Source: Rivibacter sp049446155
Lineage (GTDB): Bacteria > Pseudomonadota > Gammaproteobacteria > Burkholderiales > Burkholderiaceae_C
Direction of reading: 5' to 3'
DNA: 64,000 nucleotides
Assembly (NCBI RefSeq): GCF_049446155.1
Contig: NZ_JBMSEE010000006.1
Span: forward strand, 248,001-312,000
The notes beneath the pieces were generated by a model. That model ran no database searches. It saw only the letters and a list, made by a program, of their open reading frames with translations, and was not told the DNA's origin. Of this stretch, positions 32,857-41,637 are shown piece by piece. The position numbers were made by a program, and so were the translations under genes. Positions within the stretch are counted from its first letter, which is position 1, and each line of letters starts with the position of its first letter.

Positions 32857-34717
32857 GTACGCCGACCTGATCCTGCACCGCGGCCTGTTCACGACGCTGT
32901 CGCGGCAGCAGCCGAATGCCTCGGCGGTGGCGATCCGCGACGGCCGCTTCGTTGCCGTCGGGCACGAGCACGACGTGATGCCCCTGGCCGGGCCGCGCAC
33001 GCGCGTGGTCGACCTGCGCGGGCGGCGCGTGTTGCCGGGGCTGATCGACAACCACACCCACGTCATCCGCGGCGGACTCAACTTCAACCTCGAGCTGCGC
33101 TGGGACGGCGTCGGAAGCCTCGCCGACGCGATGGCGATGCTCAAGGCACAGGTCGCGATCACGCCGCCGCCGCAGTGGGTGCGCGTGGTCGGCGGCTTCA
33201 CCGAGCACCAGTTCGCCGAGAAGCGGCTGCCGACGCTCGAGGAACTCAATGCCGTCGCGCCCGACACGCCGGTGTTCATCCTGCACCTGTACGACCGCGC
33301 GCTGCTCAACGCGGCGGCGCTGCGCGCGGTGGGCTACACGAAAGACACGCCCGAGCCGCCCGGCGGCCAGATCCTGCGCGACGGCGCCGGCAACCCGACC
33401 GGCCTGCTGCTGGCCAAGCCCAACGCGAGCATCCTCTACGCGACGCTGGCCAAGGGCCCCAAGCTGCCGCACGACTACCAGCTGAACTCGACTCGCCACT
33501 TCATGCGCGAGCTCAACCGGCTCGGCGTCACCAGCGTCATCGACGCCGGCGGCGGCTTCCAGAACTACCCCGAGGACTACGCCGTGATCCAGGAGCTGGC
33601 CGACGCCGGCCAGCTCACGGTGCGCCTGGCCTACAACCTGTTCACGCAAAAGCCCAAGCAGGAGAAGGACGACTTCCTGCGCTGGACCGCGGGCTCGCGC
33701 TACAAGCAGGGCGACGACTATTTCCGCCACAACGGTGCGGGCGAGATGCTGGTGTTCTCGGCCGCCGACTTCGAGGACTTCCGCCAGCCGCGGCCCGACC
33801 TGGGCCCCGAGATGGAAGGCGAGCTCGAGGCCGTGGTGCGCATCCTGGCCGAGAACCGCTGGCCGTGGCGCATGCACGCGACCTACGACGAGACCATCAG
33901 CCGGGCGCTCGATGTCTTCGAGCGCGTCAACCAGGACATCCCGCTCGAAGGCCTGCACTGGTTCTTCGACCACGCCGAGACCATCTCGGAGCGTTCGATC
34001 GACCGCGTCGCCGCGCTCGGCGGCGGCGTCGCGGTGCAGCACCGCATGGCCTATCAGGGCGAGTTCTTCGTCGAGCGCTACGGCCCGGGCGCGGCCGAGG
34101 CCACGCCGCCGGTGGCACGCATGCTCGAGCGCGGCGTCAAGGTCTCGGCCGGCACCGACGCGACGCGTGTGGCGTCCTACAACCCCTGGGTCTCGCTCGC
34201 ATGGCTGATCACCGGCAAGACAGTCGGCGGCCTGTCGCTGTACCCGCAGCGCCATCTGCTGGATCGCGAGACGGCGCTGCGCATGTGGACCGAGCACGGC
34301 ACCTGGTTCTCGAACGAAGAGGGCCAGAAGGGCCGCATCGCGGCGGGCCAGTTCGCCGACCTGGTGGTGCCCGATCGCGACTTCTTCGCCTGCGCCGAGT
34401 CGGAGATCTCGGGCACGAGCTCGCTGCTCACCCTGGTGGGCGGGCGCATCGTCTACGCGGCCGGCGAGTTCAAGCCGCACGACGACGGCGAACCGCCGCC
34501 GGCGATGCCGGACTGGTCGCCGGTGCGCCGCTACGGCGGCTACGGCGCCTGGGGACGGCAGGACAACGCTCCGCTGAAGCTGGCGGCCGATTGCGGCTGT
34601 GCGCGCCGCTGCAACGTGCATGGCCACGCGCATGCGAGCGCGTGGACGCGTCCGCTGCCCGCCGCCGATGCGAAGTCGTTCTGGGGCGCGTTCGGTTGCG
34701 CGTGCTGGGCGGTGTGA
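32849..34717 (+). CDS. YtcJ-type amidohydrolase with Cys/His-rich C-terminal tail (cytoplasmic paralogue)
   Basis: About 622 residues from GTG 32849, which overlaps the xapX stop and has GGGAG upstream. It is an amidohydrolase of the Amidohydro_3/YtcJ group: metal-binding H69-T-H71 (IDNHTHVIRGG), WRMHATYDETISRALDVFE near residue 340, DHAETIS near 373 and the terminal Asp in SAGTDATRV near 435. The last ~40 residues carry C582-x-C584-x3-C588-x2-H591-x-H593-x-H595 and, 21 residues on, C617-x-C619. The gene at 41630-43624 has the same spacing exactly. No signal peptide. The neighbours (YcaC-like hydrolase, XapX) suggest hydrolysis of an amide or N-formyl compound; the substrate is unknown. Confidence 0.9.
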   Translation: MAEYADLILHRGLFTTLSRQQPNASAVAIRDGRFVAVGHEHDVMPLAGPRTRVVDLRGRRVLPGLIDNHTHVIRGGLNFNLELRWDGVGSLADAMAMLKAQVAITPPPQWVRVVGGFTEHQFAEKRLPTLEELNAVAPDTPVFILHLYDRALLNAAALRAVGYTKDTPEPPGGQILRDGAGNPTGLLLAKPNASILYATLAKGPKLPHDYQLNSTRHFMRELNRLGVTSVIDAGGGFQNYPEDYAVIQELADAGQLTVRLAYNLFTQKPKQEKDDFLRWTAGSRYKQGDDYFRHNGAGEMLVFSAADFEDFRQPRPDLGPEMEGELEAVVRILAENRWPWRMHATYDETISRALDVFERVNQDIPLEGLHWFFDHAETISERSIDRVAALGGGVAVQHRMAYQGEFFVERYGPGAAEATPPVARMLERGVKVSAGTDATRVASYNPWVSLAWLITGKTVGGLSLYPQRHLLDRETALRMWTEHGTWFSNEEGQKGRIAAGQFADLVVPDRDFFACAESEISGTSSLLTLVGGRIVYAAGEFKPHDDGEPPPAMPDWSPVRRYGGYGAWGRQDNAPLKLAADCGCARRCNVHGHAHASAWTRPLPAADAKSFWGAFGCACWAV

Positions 34718-34748
34718 GTTCCCTCGCCCGCGCGCGGGCGAGGGAACT
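34717..34748. terminator. Strong bidirectional hairpin between convergent operons
   Basis: A 14-bp perfect stem, AGTTCCCTCGCCCG (34717-34730) with CGGGCGAGGGAACT (34735-34748), loop CGCG. On the + strand TCTTTC follows. It begins at the last base of the amidohydrolase stop and lies 4 bases from the end of the convergent response regulator gene. Confidence 0.8.
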
Positions 34749-34752
34749 TCTT

Positions 34753-35391
34753 TCAGAGCTCGATGATGCCGCGCCGATACGCGATCGACACCGCGTGCGT
34801 GCGGTCGTTGGCGCCGAGCTTGGCGAGGATGTTGCGCACATGGGCCTTGACCGTCTCCTCGGCGATGCCGAGCGACCTGGCGGCCGCCTTGTTCGCATGG
34901 CCGGCGGCGATCAGCTTGAGCACTTCGACCTCGCGTGGCGACAGCTCGCTCTCGCTGAAATGCTCGGCCAGCGCGGACGCGACCTCGGGCGGAATGCGGC
35001 GCTGCCCTGCCGCGACCGCACGGATCGCGTCGATCAGCTCCAGCCGCAGCGAGCCCTTGAGCAGGTAGCCCATCGCGCCGGCCTTGATCGCGCGCAGCGC
35101 CTGCACGTCGCCGCGGTAGGTGGTCAGCGCGATCACCTTGGCCGTCGGGAACTCCTGGCGGATCGCGAGCATCGCCTCGATGCCGTCCATGTCGGGCATG
35201 CGGATGTCCATCAGCGTCACGTCCGGCTGCAGTTCGCGAAAGCGCTGCACGGCCTCGTGGCCAGTCGACGCCTCGCCGACCAGGCGCATGTCGCTCTGGC
35301 GCGCGAGCACGGTCGAGATGCCTTCGCGCATCAGAGGGTGATCGTCGACGGCGAGTACGCGGATCGCCTCATTGGTGGAAAGACCGCTCAT
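34753..35391 (-). CDS. NarL/LuxR-family response regulator (downstream of the sensor kinase)
   Basis: A 212-residue response regulator. Receiver: acidic D16/D17 (VLAVDDHP), phospho-acceptor D62 (LMDIRMPDMDG), T in ALTTYRGD and K in YLLKGS, all intact. C-terminal LuxR helix-turn-helix: LSPREVEVLKLIAAGHANK, AEETVKAHVRNILAKLGAND. Its ATG overlaps the sensor kinase stop by 4 bases (ATGA), so it is the cognate partner. It is the last gene of the operon 39171-34753. Target genes are not known; adjacent amidohydrolase units and the MFS gene are candidates. Confidence 0.94.
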   Translation of the reverse strand: MSGLSTNEAIRVLAVDDHPLMREGISTVLARQSDMRLVGEASTGHEAVQRFRELQPDVTLMDIRMPDMDGIEAMLAIRQEFPTAKVIALTTYRGDVQALRAIKAGAMGYLLKGSLRLELIDAIRAVAAGQRRIPPEVASALAEHFSESELSPREVEVLKLIAAGHANKAAARSLGIAEETVKAHVRNILAKLGANDRTHAVSIAYRRGIIEL

Positions 35392-38300
35392 GGCGCCGAT
35401 GATGCCTGCGTCGCGCGGCGGCGCTGCCACGGCCAGCGCATCCGCGGCAGCCGGCGAGATCCGCTTGCGGGCAGCACGAGCTCGATCTCGGTGCCGCCGC
35501 CGATGGCCGGCGCGATGGCGAGGCGCGCGCCGATGCGCTGCGCACGCTCGCGCATGCCGGCCAGGCCCCAATGGCCCGGCCTGCCGCGCGCAAGCAGCTC
35601 GGGTGCGATGCCGACACCGTCGTCGCGGATGCGAAGCGTCAGCGATCGGCCGTCGCACTGCAGCCAGAGTTCGATGCGCTTGGCCTGCGCATGCTGAAAG
35701 GCATTGAGCAGCGCCTCGCAGCCGATGCGATAGACCTCGCACAGCAGCGCAGGATCGAACGAGGTCGGCTCCCCTTGCACCTTGGCGACGAACTCGGCGC
35801 GCTGCTCGGCCGCGAGCTGCTCGCCGAAATGCCGCAGCGACAGCGCGAGGTCGTCGCCCGGCTCGCTCATCGAGCGCAGGCTGGCGATGCGGTCGCGCCC
35901 CTCGGCCATCACGCGATCGGCGCGCGCGAGCACCGACTCGAGCGACTTCTGCGCGGACGGGTCCTGGCCGATCGAGTCGGCCGCCGCCTGGAACTGCAGC
36001 ACCAGACCCTGAACGCCTTGCAGCAGGGTGTCGTGCAGCTCGCGGGCGATGCGCTCGCGCTCGTCGAGCACGGCCTGCATGCGCTGCCGGGCGCGCCGCG
36101 ACAGCACGCCCACGCGCAGCTGGTAGGCGAGCGCGAGCAGGACCGCGCCGACGACCGCGACCGCCACGTGGAACCCCGATGACTGCAGCAGGGTCGGCGG
36201 GATCTCGAAGCTGACAGATGCCTGCGAACCGCCCCAGATGTCGTCGGGGTTCGATGCATCGACGACGAAGCGATGGTGACCCGGTCCGAGGTTGGAATAG
36301 ACCACCTCGCGGTTGTTGCCGGCGCTGCGCCAATTGGCGTCCACGCCGTCGAGCCGCACCCGAAAGCGCACGCGCTCCGGCTCGCCGAGTGCCAGCGCGG
36401 TGTAGCGGATCGTGACGTTCGAGGTGCCGGGCGGCAGCAGGGCACTGCGGTGCGCGTCGAACCGACGCCCGTCGGCGACGAGATCGAGGATGCGCACCGG
36501 CGCCGGCGCGGCGGGCCGGTCGATCGACGCGGGGTCGAGCCATGCCACGCCGTCGATGCCGGCGAACCAGAGGCGGCCGTCGTGGCCCATCACCGCACTG
36601 GGTTGCGGGGTCACCGGTGATGCGCTCGATGGATAGCCGTCGAGCGCGTCGAACAACTGCTCCGCCAGGACGTGCTGCGGCTGCGCCTGCCAGCGTTCGA
36701 GCTCGGCCGCGGCGATGCGCACCGCGCCGCGCGCACCGTTGAGCCACAGGTCGCCGTTCGGCGTCTCGACGATGCCCGAGACGCCGCGCAGATTCTGCGG
36801 CTCCTTTACGTGCAATGGCCAGAAGCGGCCGTCGCGCAGCATCGAGACGCCGTTCTCGCCGGCCGCGGCGACGCGCCGCCCGGCGTGGAGATGGGTCACG
36901 GTGCCGGTGGACAGGCCGTCGGCCTCGCCGTATTCGCGCAGTCGGCCCTCGGCATCGACCACGGCGACGCGCTGCTGCGCGAAGCCCAGCCACAGGCGTC
37001 CGTCGGGGCCTGCTGCCAGCGCCGTTGCCGGCGTCGTCAGCTCGGGCGCGAGCACCGTCTCCCATCGCGAGCCGGCGAGACGGTACAACGGCCTGCCGGC
37101 GAACTTGACCAGCAGGCCCAAACGGTCGGACGCCAGCGCGCGCACGGCCGCCCGCGGCGCTTCTGCGGGCGCGGGAACGCGCTCGAAGCCGCGTGCATGG
37201 CGACGCCAGACGCCGCCGCGGCCGGCGAACCACACCTGGCCAGCCCGGTCGACGTGGGTCGCGGTGAAGATCGTGTCGGGCGCCTCGAACGCCATGCCTT
37301 CACGCCCGGCGCGCCACAGCGACCGCTTCGTCGCCGACGCACCGGCGATCAGCAGGCCTTCCTCGGGTGAGTCGGCTAGCGCGAAGTGGGTGTAGGCGCT
37401 CGGCAGGTCGACGCGGCGCAGCGGGACCGGACGGAAGCGGTCGAGCCCGGACTTGGTCGCGACCCAGAAGTTGCCGCCACGGTCCTCGAGGATCGTCATG
37501 CCGACGTCGCTCGACAGGCCGTCGCGATGCGTGAAGTGTTCGTCCGGTACGGCCAACGCGACCCGCGAGCCGGCGAGGTCGCGCGGCAGCCGCGTGCGGC
37601 ACAGGCCTTCGGGGCAGAACACCGTCCACAGCTGTCTTTCGCCATCGATCACGACCGACGACGATCGGCGACTGTTGGGGCGCGGTGCGGGCCGGTCTTG
37701 CGCGCCATTCGCGTCGGCGATGCGCTGCAGCGACTCGGCCGTCACCATCCACAGCGTGCCGTCGATCAGCTGCAGGCTGCGTGCGCCCGCGGTCGGCAAC
37801 CCGGTGCGGCGAAACCGCCGCTCGCCGCGCGGCAGCATGAGCCACTCCGAGTGGTCCGACACGCACAGCGCGCCGTTGGCGTCGACCGCCATGCCGCCGA
37901 AGCTGCCGAGCTTCAGCCCCCAGTCCTCGCCGATCGCTTGCCAGCGCTGCCCGTCATAGCGCAGCAGCCGCGCGGCGCTCGCCGCCCAGATGTTGCCGTC
38001 GAAGTCGTATTCGATGGTCGAGATGGCGTTCGCGTCGAAGCCGTCCTGCACACCAAAGCGCTGCAGCCGCCCGTCCTTGCCGAGCACTGCCATGCCGCCG
38101 TGGTAGTAGCCGATCCACAGCTCGCCCGACGGCAGCGCGAGGAGATTGGAGACGCCTTCGCTACCGTCGGTCTGGCCCTCGGGGTCGGCGAAGCGCTCGA
38201 AGCGCAAGCCATCGAAGCGGTACAAGCCCTGCGGTCCGCCCAGCCACAGCCAGCCGTCGGCGGTCTGGGCCATCCTGCGCGTGTCCAGCGGCGCGCCGCT

Positions 38301-38438
38301 TTTGCTGTCCCAGCGCGTGTGATGGAACTGCTTGAGCGTGCGCTCGCCCGGCCACGGCGCCGCGTGCGCCCACGCGCAGGCCAGCACCAGCACCGACGCG
38401 ATGGCGCCCCCTCTGATCCATCCGCGCATGCTCGCCAT
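35388..38438 (-). CDS. Hybrid-free sensor kinase with periplasmic beta-propeller (Reg_prop/Y_Y_Y) and HisKA_3
   Basis: A 1016-residue kinase. Signal peptide ~1-26 (AWAHA end), then a ~640-residue periplasmic part of two-component-propeller repeats (WLGGPQGLYRFDG, ELWIGYYHGGMAVL, NIWAASAARLLRYDG, NFWVATKSGLDRF, LWFAGIDGVAWLD), a Y_Y_Y domain (VRFRVRLDGVDANW, VYSNLGPGHHRFVV), one transmembrane helix (FHVAVAVVGAVLLALAYQL) near 740-760, and a HisKA_3/HATPase core with ERIARELHDTLLQG (His near 800) and GVGIAPE. This design resembles polysaccharide or oligosaccharide sensors of Bacteroidetes (family knowledge) but also occurs in Burkholderiales. It lies between two LuxR-type regulators in one operon. 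Confidence 0.92.
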   Translation of the reverse strand: MASMRGWIRGGAIASVLVLACAWAHAAPWPGERTLKQFHHTRWDSKSGAPLDTRRMAQTADGWLWLGGPQGLYRFDGLRFERFADPEGQTDGSEGVSNLLALPSGELWIGYYHGGMAVLGKDGRLQRFGVQDGFDANAISTIEYDFDGNIWAASAARLLRYDGQRWQAIGEDWGLKLGSFGGMAVDANGALCVSDHSEWLMLPRGERRFRRTGLPTAGARSLQLIDGTLWMVTAESLQRIADANGAQDRPAPRPNSRRSSSVVIDGERQLWTVFCPEGLCRTRLPRDLAGSRVALAVPDEHFTHRDGLSSDVGMTILEDRGGNFWVATKSGLDRFRPVPLRRVDLPSAYTHFALADSPEEGLLIAGASATKRSLWRAGREGMAFEAPDTIFTATHVDRAGQVWFAGRGGVWRRHARGFERVPAPAEAPRAAVRALASDRLGLLVKFAGRPLYRLAGSRWETVLAPELTTPATALAAGPDGRLWLGFAQQRVAVVDAEGRLREYGEADGLSTGTVTHLHAGRRVAAAGENGVSMLRDGRFWPLHVKEPQNLRGVSGIVETPNGDLWLNGARGAVRIAAAELERWQAQPQHVLAEQLFDALDGYPSSASPVTPQPSAVMGHDGRLWFAGIDGVAWLDPASIDRPAAPAPVRILDLVADGRRFDAHRSALLPPGTSNVTIRYTALALGEPERVRFRVRLDGVDANWRSAGNNREVVYSNLGPGHHRFVVDASNPDDIWGGSQASVSFEIPPTLLQSSGFHVAVAVVGAVLLALAYQLRVGVLSRRARQRMQAVLDERERIARELHDTLLQGVQGLVLQFQAAADSIGQDPSAQKSLESVLARADRVMAEGRDRIASLRSMSEPGDDLALSLRHFGEQLAAEQRAEFVAKVQGEPTSFDPALLCEVYRIGCEALLNAFQHAQAKRIELWLQCDGRSLTLRIRDDGVGIAPELLARGRPGHWGLAGMRERAQRIGARLAIAPAIGGGTEIELVLPASGSRRLPRMRWPWQRRRATQASSAP

Positions 38439-38484
38439 TCACTCCGCCCTAGGCCCCGTCGCATGTTAGGGGAGGGGCCGGCGA

Positions 38485-39171
38485 CTAGGGATGTGCGGCG
38501 TCGCGCGCGGTCTCCCGCGTCCTGGCCGCGCGCTCCGGCGCCGGCGCCACCGCCTCGCTGTCGAGGAGCCCGCGGCGCGTCGCGACCGCCACGGCCTCGG
38601 TGCGGCACGCCGCATGCAGCTTGACGAGGATCGGCCGCACGTGCGACTTCACCGTGCCCAGGCTGATGCCCAGCGCCTTGGCGATCAGCTTGTTGCTGAA
38701 GCCCTGCGCGAGCAGGCGCAGCACGTCGAGCTCGCGCGACGTGAGGTCCTCGTGGCCGAGGCTGTCGGCCACGGTGGCCGAGGCCTCGCGGCACAGGTAG
38801 CGGCCGCCCTGGCGCAGCACCGCGACCGCGTCGACGATGGACTCGACCGGCCCGCCTTGCAGCACGTAGCCGTGCGCGCCGAGTTCGAACGCGCGCCGCA
38901 CCTCGAGCTCGCGCGCGGTGCTGCCGATGACCAGCACGCGCCCGTCGTTGCGGCCGCGGCGCGCCTGCGCCATGCCGGACCAAGAGCGCAGGTCAGTTAC
39001 CAGGATGTCGGTTGCCGCCGCTGCGTCGGCGCCCGGCGACAGCGTTTCGGCCGCGCTGACGCGCTCGACCACCAGGTCGGCACGTTCGGACAGGATGGCG
39101 CACAGGCCGGCGGCGACGACCGCGTCGCCGTGGGCGACCAGCACGCGGGTCAGGGGATAGGGCGATTTCAT
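38485..39171 (-). CDS. LuxR-family response regulator with degenerate receiver
   Basis: About 228 residues from ATG 39171 (CCGGAG 8 bases upstream). The receiver-like domain keeps an Asp in ILVTDLRSWSG near residue 57 but the acidic pair reads AHGD, the Thr/Ser switch is altered (VIGSTARE) and the usual lysine is replaced (YVLQGG), so phosphorylation may be lost. The DNA-binding half is intact: DLTSRELDVLRLLAQGFSNKLIAKALGISLGTVKSHVRPILVKL, here given in parts LTSRELDVLRLLAQG and LGTVKSHVRPIL. It is first in the operon with the sensor kinase (46-base gap) and the second, intact regulator. A 28-bp palindrome lies upstream at 39290-39317. Confidence 0.88.
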   Translation of the reverse strand: MKSPYPLTRVLVAHGDAVVAAGLCAILSERADLVVERVSAAETLSPGADAAAATDILVTDLRSWSGMAQARRGRNDGRVLVIGSTARELEVRRAFELGAHGYVLQGGPVESIVDAVAVLRQGGRYLCREASATVADSLGHEDLTSRELDVLRLLAQGFSNKLIAKALGISLGTVKSHVRPILVKLHAACRTEAVAVATRRGLLDSEAVAPAPERAARTRETARDAAHP

Positions 39172-39289
39172 GGGATCACTCCGGTCATGCATGGGTCGAT
39201 CCGGCCGTCGCCGGACGTTGGGCGCGGCGTGAGGCTTGCTCGGAGCTTAGGAAGAACCCGCAGGGACGGCCACCCTGGATCGTCGAAGC

Positions 39290-39317
39290 CGGCACTACCT
39301 CGATCGAGGTAGTGCCG
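39290..39317. promoter_or_regulatory. 28-bp perfect palindrome in the divergent region before the MFS gene
   Basis: The half CGGCACTACCTCGA (39290-39303) is followed immediately by its exact reverse complement TCGAGGTAGTGCCG (39304-39317). It sits 118 bases before the response regulator start (minus) and 92 bases before the MFS start (plus). A zero-spacer palindrome of this length is typical of an operator for a dimeric regulator rather than a terminator. The LuxR-type products of this locus are natural candidates. Confidence 0.7.
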
Positions 39318-39409
39318 CCACCATGTCCTGCCTGCCTCTTTGGGCACAGACTGGCGCCCTCACCACGGCAGGGCGCCGCGCGTCGCGCGGCGTAGAACAT
39401 CGTTTGACG

Positions 39410-41017
39410 ATGCATGCCCCTCTTTCGGCCGCAGTGCCTTCCGCGCCCCCTTCGGCCTGGGCGCCCTTTCGCAGCCCGGTGTTCCGGATCGTCTGGTTCG
39501 CCGCGCTGGCGGCCAACATCGGCACCTGGGTGCGCGATGTCGGCTCCGGCTGGCTGATGACCTCGCTGTCGCCGTCGGCGACCGCGGTCGCGCTGGTGCA
39601 GGTCGCGACCACGCTGCCGATCTTCCTGCTCTCGCTGCCGGCCGGCGCGCTGGCCGACATCGTCAACCGCAGGCGGCTGTTGATCGGGCTCAACGTCGCG
39701 CTGTGCGTGGTCTCGGTCGCGATGGCGGGTCTCGCTCAGGCCGGCGCGATGACGCCGGCGCTGCTGGTCGGCTCGCTGTTCGCCGCCGGCATCTGCACTG
39801 CGCTGATCCAGCCGGTGCAGCAGTCGCTGACGCCGCTGACGGTGGACAAGCCGCTGCTGCGCCCGGCGATCGCGCTCAACAGCATGGGCTTCAATGTCTC
39901 GCGCGCGATCGGCCCGGCGCTGGGCGGCGTGCTGATCGGCGCGGCCGGCGTCGCCGCGGCCTACTGGGTCGACGCCGTGAGCTACCTCGCGGTGATTGCC
40001 GCGCTGTGGTGGTGGAAGGGCGCGGCCGCGCCGGCCGCCAGCGGCACGCCCGAGCAGCTCGGCTCCGCCATGCGCGCCGGCGTGCGTTTCGCGCTGCACG
40101 CGCCGGCGCTGCGCCGCATCCTGCTGCGCGCGGTGCTGTTCTTCGGCTTCGCGAGCGCCTACTGGGCGCTGTTGCCGGTGATCGCGCGGCGTGAGGTCGG
40201 CGGCGACGCGCTGTACTACGGCATCGTGCTGGGCTGCATCGGTGCCGGCGCGGTGCTCGGTGCGGTGCTGCTGCCCAAGCTGCGCCAGCGCGTGTCGTCG
40301 GAGACGACGCTGCGCCTGGGCACGGCGCTGACGATCGGCTGCCTGCTCGCGCTGTCGGCCACGCGCGACCGCACGCTGGTCGCGGCCGTGCTCGGCGTGG
40401 CCGGCTTCGCATGGATCGCGGTGCTGACCACCGCCAACGTCGCGGCGCAGACGGCGCTGCCCAACTGGGTGCGAGGCCGCGGCCTGGCGATCTACCTGAC
40501 GTTGTTCTACGGCGCGATGGCCGGCGGCAGCCTGCTGTGGGGCTTCGTCGCCGACCAGGCGAGCGTCGCGCTTGCGCTGCGTGCGGCGGCCGTCTTCGGC
40601 GCGCTGGGCCTGGCGCTGGCGTGGTGGAAGCCGGTGGCCGAGTCGGAGCCCGATCTGACGCCGTCGATGCACTGGCCCGAACCGGTTGCCGCCGAGGGCG
40701 TCGAGGAGGACCGCGGGCCGGTGATGGTGACGATCGAGTACCGCATCGATCCCGCGCAACGCGAGGCCTTCGTCGCCGCGCTGCGCGCGTTCTCGGGCGA
40801 ACGGTTGCGCGACGGTGCGTACCAGTGGGGCGTCTACGAGGATGCGGCGGTGCCGGGGCGCTTCATCGAGAGCTTTCTGGTCGCGTCGTGGCAGGAACAC
40901 CTGCGCCAGCATGCGCGCGTCTCGCAGGCCGACGCCGACCTGCAGCGCGAGGTGCGAGCCTTCCATCGTGGTGACGGGCCGCCGCGCGTGGATCACTGGG
41001 TCACGCCGCGGGAGTGA
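39410..41017 (+). CDS. MFS exporter with C-terminal ABM-like domain (MFS_3/EntS-like)
   Basis: A 535-residue protein: twelve transmembrane helices in ~25-415, then a cytoplasmic domain of ~100 residues (VTIEYRIDPAQREAFVAALRAF, WGVYEDAAVPGRFIESFLVASW) related to antibiotic-biosynthesis monooxygenase folds. This two-part layout is standard for the MFS_3 family. Signature pieces are FRIVWFAALAANIGTWVRDVGSGWLMTSLSPS and LSLPAGALADIVNRRRLL, given in parts as NIGTWVRDVGSGWLMTSL and LPAGALADIVNRRRLL. The solute is unknown. It converges with the cytochrome c gene (2-base gap) and diverges from the response regulator. Confidence 0.9.
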   Translation: MHAPLSAAVPSAPPSAWAPFRSPVFRIVWFAALAANIGTWVRDVGSGWLMTSLSPSATAVALVQVATTLPIFLLSLPAGALADIVNRRRLLIGLNVALCVVSVAMAGLAQAGAMTPALLVGSLFAAGICTALIQPVQQSLTPLTVDKPLLRPAIALNSMGFNVSRAIGPALGGVLIGAAGVAAAYWVDAVSYLAVIAALWWWKGAAAPAASGTPEQLGSAMRAGVRFALHAPALRRILLRAVLFFGFASAYWALLPVIARREVGGDALYYGIVLGCIGAGAVLGAVLLPKLRQRVSSETTLRLGTALTIGCLLALSATRDRTLVAAVLGVAGFAWIAVLTTANVAAQTALPNWVRGRGLAIYLTLFYGAMAGGSLLWGFVADQASVALALRAAAVFGALGLALAWWKPVAESEPDLTPSMHWPEPVAAEGVEEDRGPVMVTIEYRIDPAQREAFVAALRAFSGERLRDGAYQWGVYEDAAVPGRFIESFLVASWQEHLRQHARVSQADADLQREVRAFHRGDGPPRVDHWVTPRE

Positions 41018-41019
41018 AG

Positions 41020-41637
41020 CTAGCGGTTCAGCGACGCGACATAGGCCGCCACCGCGGCGAGGTCCTCGTCGGACCACTCCTGCACCACGGCCTTCATCAC
41101 GTTCGCGTACGGGTTGCCGAAGCGCGGCACCACGCGATAGGGCTTCAGCGCCTCGACGACGAACTCCGGGTGCTGGCCCGCGAGCCGCGCGAACACGGGC
41201 GCCGTGCCTTCGCCGCGCTCGCCGTGGCACCACTGGCAGGCCGGCGCGCCGGGCTTGCCGACGCGGTAGATCTGCTCGCCACGCGCGACGAGCTGCGCGT
41301 CGAGCGCGCCGCCATGGCGCATCGGCGCGAGCGAGGCGTAGTAGGCCGAGACCGCCGCGATGTCGCGGTCTTTCAGGCCCTTGGCCACGCCTGCCATCAC
41401 CGGATGCGGCCGCTCGCCCGAGCGGTAGTTGCGCAGTTGCAGCTCGAGAAAGGGCTGCAGCTGGCCGGCCAAGCGAGGGAACTGCGCGTCGGGCGCGTTG
41501 CCGTCCTGGCCATGACAGGTGGCGCACTGTGCCACGGCCAACTTGCGGCCGGCCTCGATCTGCGGCGGGTTGGCGGCTGCGAGCGAACTCGCGGCGCACG
41601 CCAGCGCCAGCACGGCGGCGCGAGCGATCTCAGACAT
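41020..41637 (-). CDS. Periplasmic diheme cytochrome c (c4-like)
   Basis: A 205-residue exported protein: signal peptide ~1-20 (cut after LAAA) and two class I cytochrome domains. Heme-binding motifs are CATCH near residue 37 and CQWCH near residue 133; the distal methionines are probably in HPVMAGVAKGL and ANVMKAVVQEW. The layout is that of cytochrome c4. Its ATG lies inside the end of the Tat-exported amidohydrolase gene (8-base overlap), so both proteins are made together and both go to the periplasm. An electron-transfer link between them is inference. Confidence 0.9.
   Translation of the reverse strand: MSEIARAAVLALACAASSLAAANPPQIEAGRKLAVAQCATCHGQDGNAPDAQFPRLAGQLQPFLELQLRNYRSGERPHPVMAGVAKGLKDRDIAAVSAYYASLAPMRHGGALDAQLVARGEQIYRVGKPGAPACQWCHGERGEGTAPVFARLAGQHPEFVVEALKPYRVVPRFGNPYANVMKAVVQEWSDEDLAAVAAYVASLNR

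Noticed and set aside
32756..34633. Long open frame (625 codons) on the - strand opposite amidohydrolase 1
   Set aside because: It has no recognisable motif and lies antisense to a gene with clear metal-binding motifs and a close paralogue.
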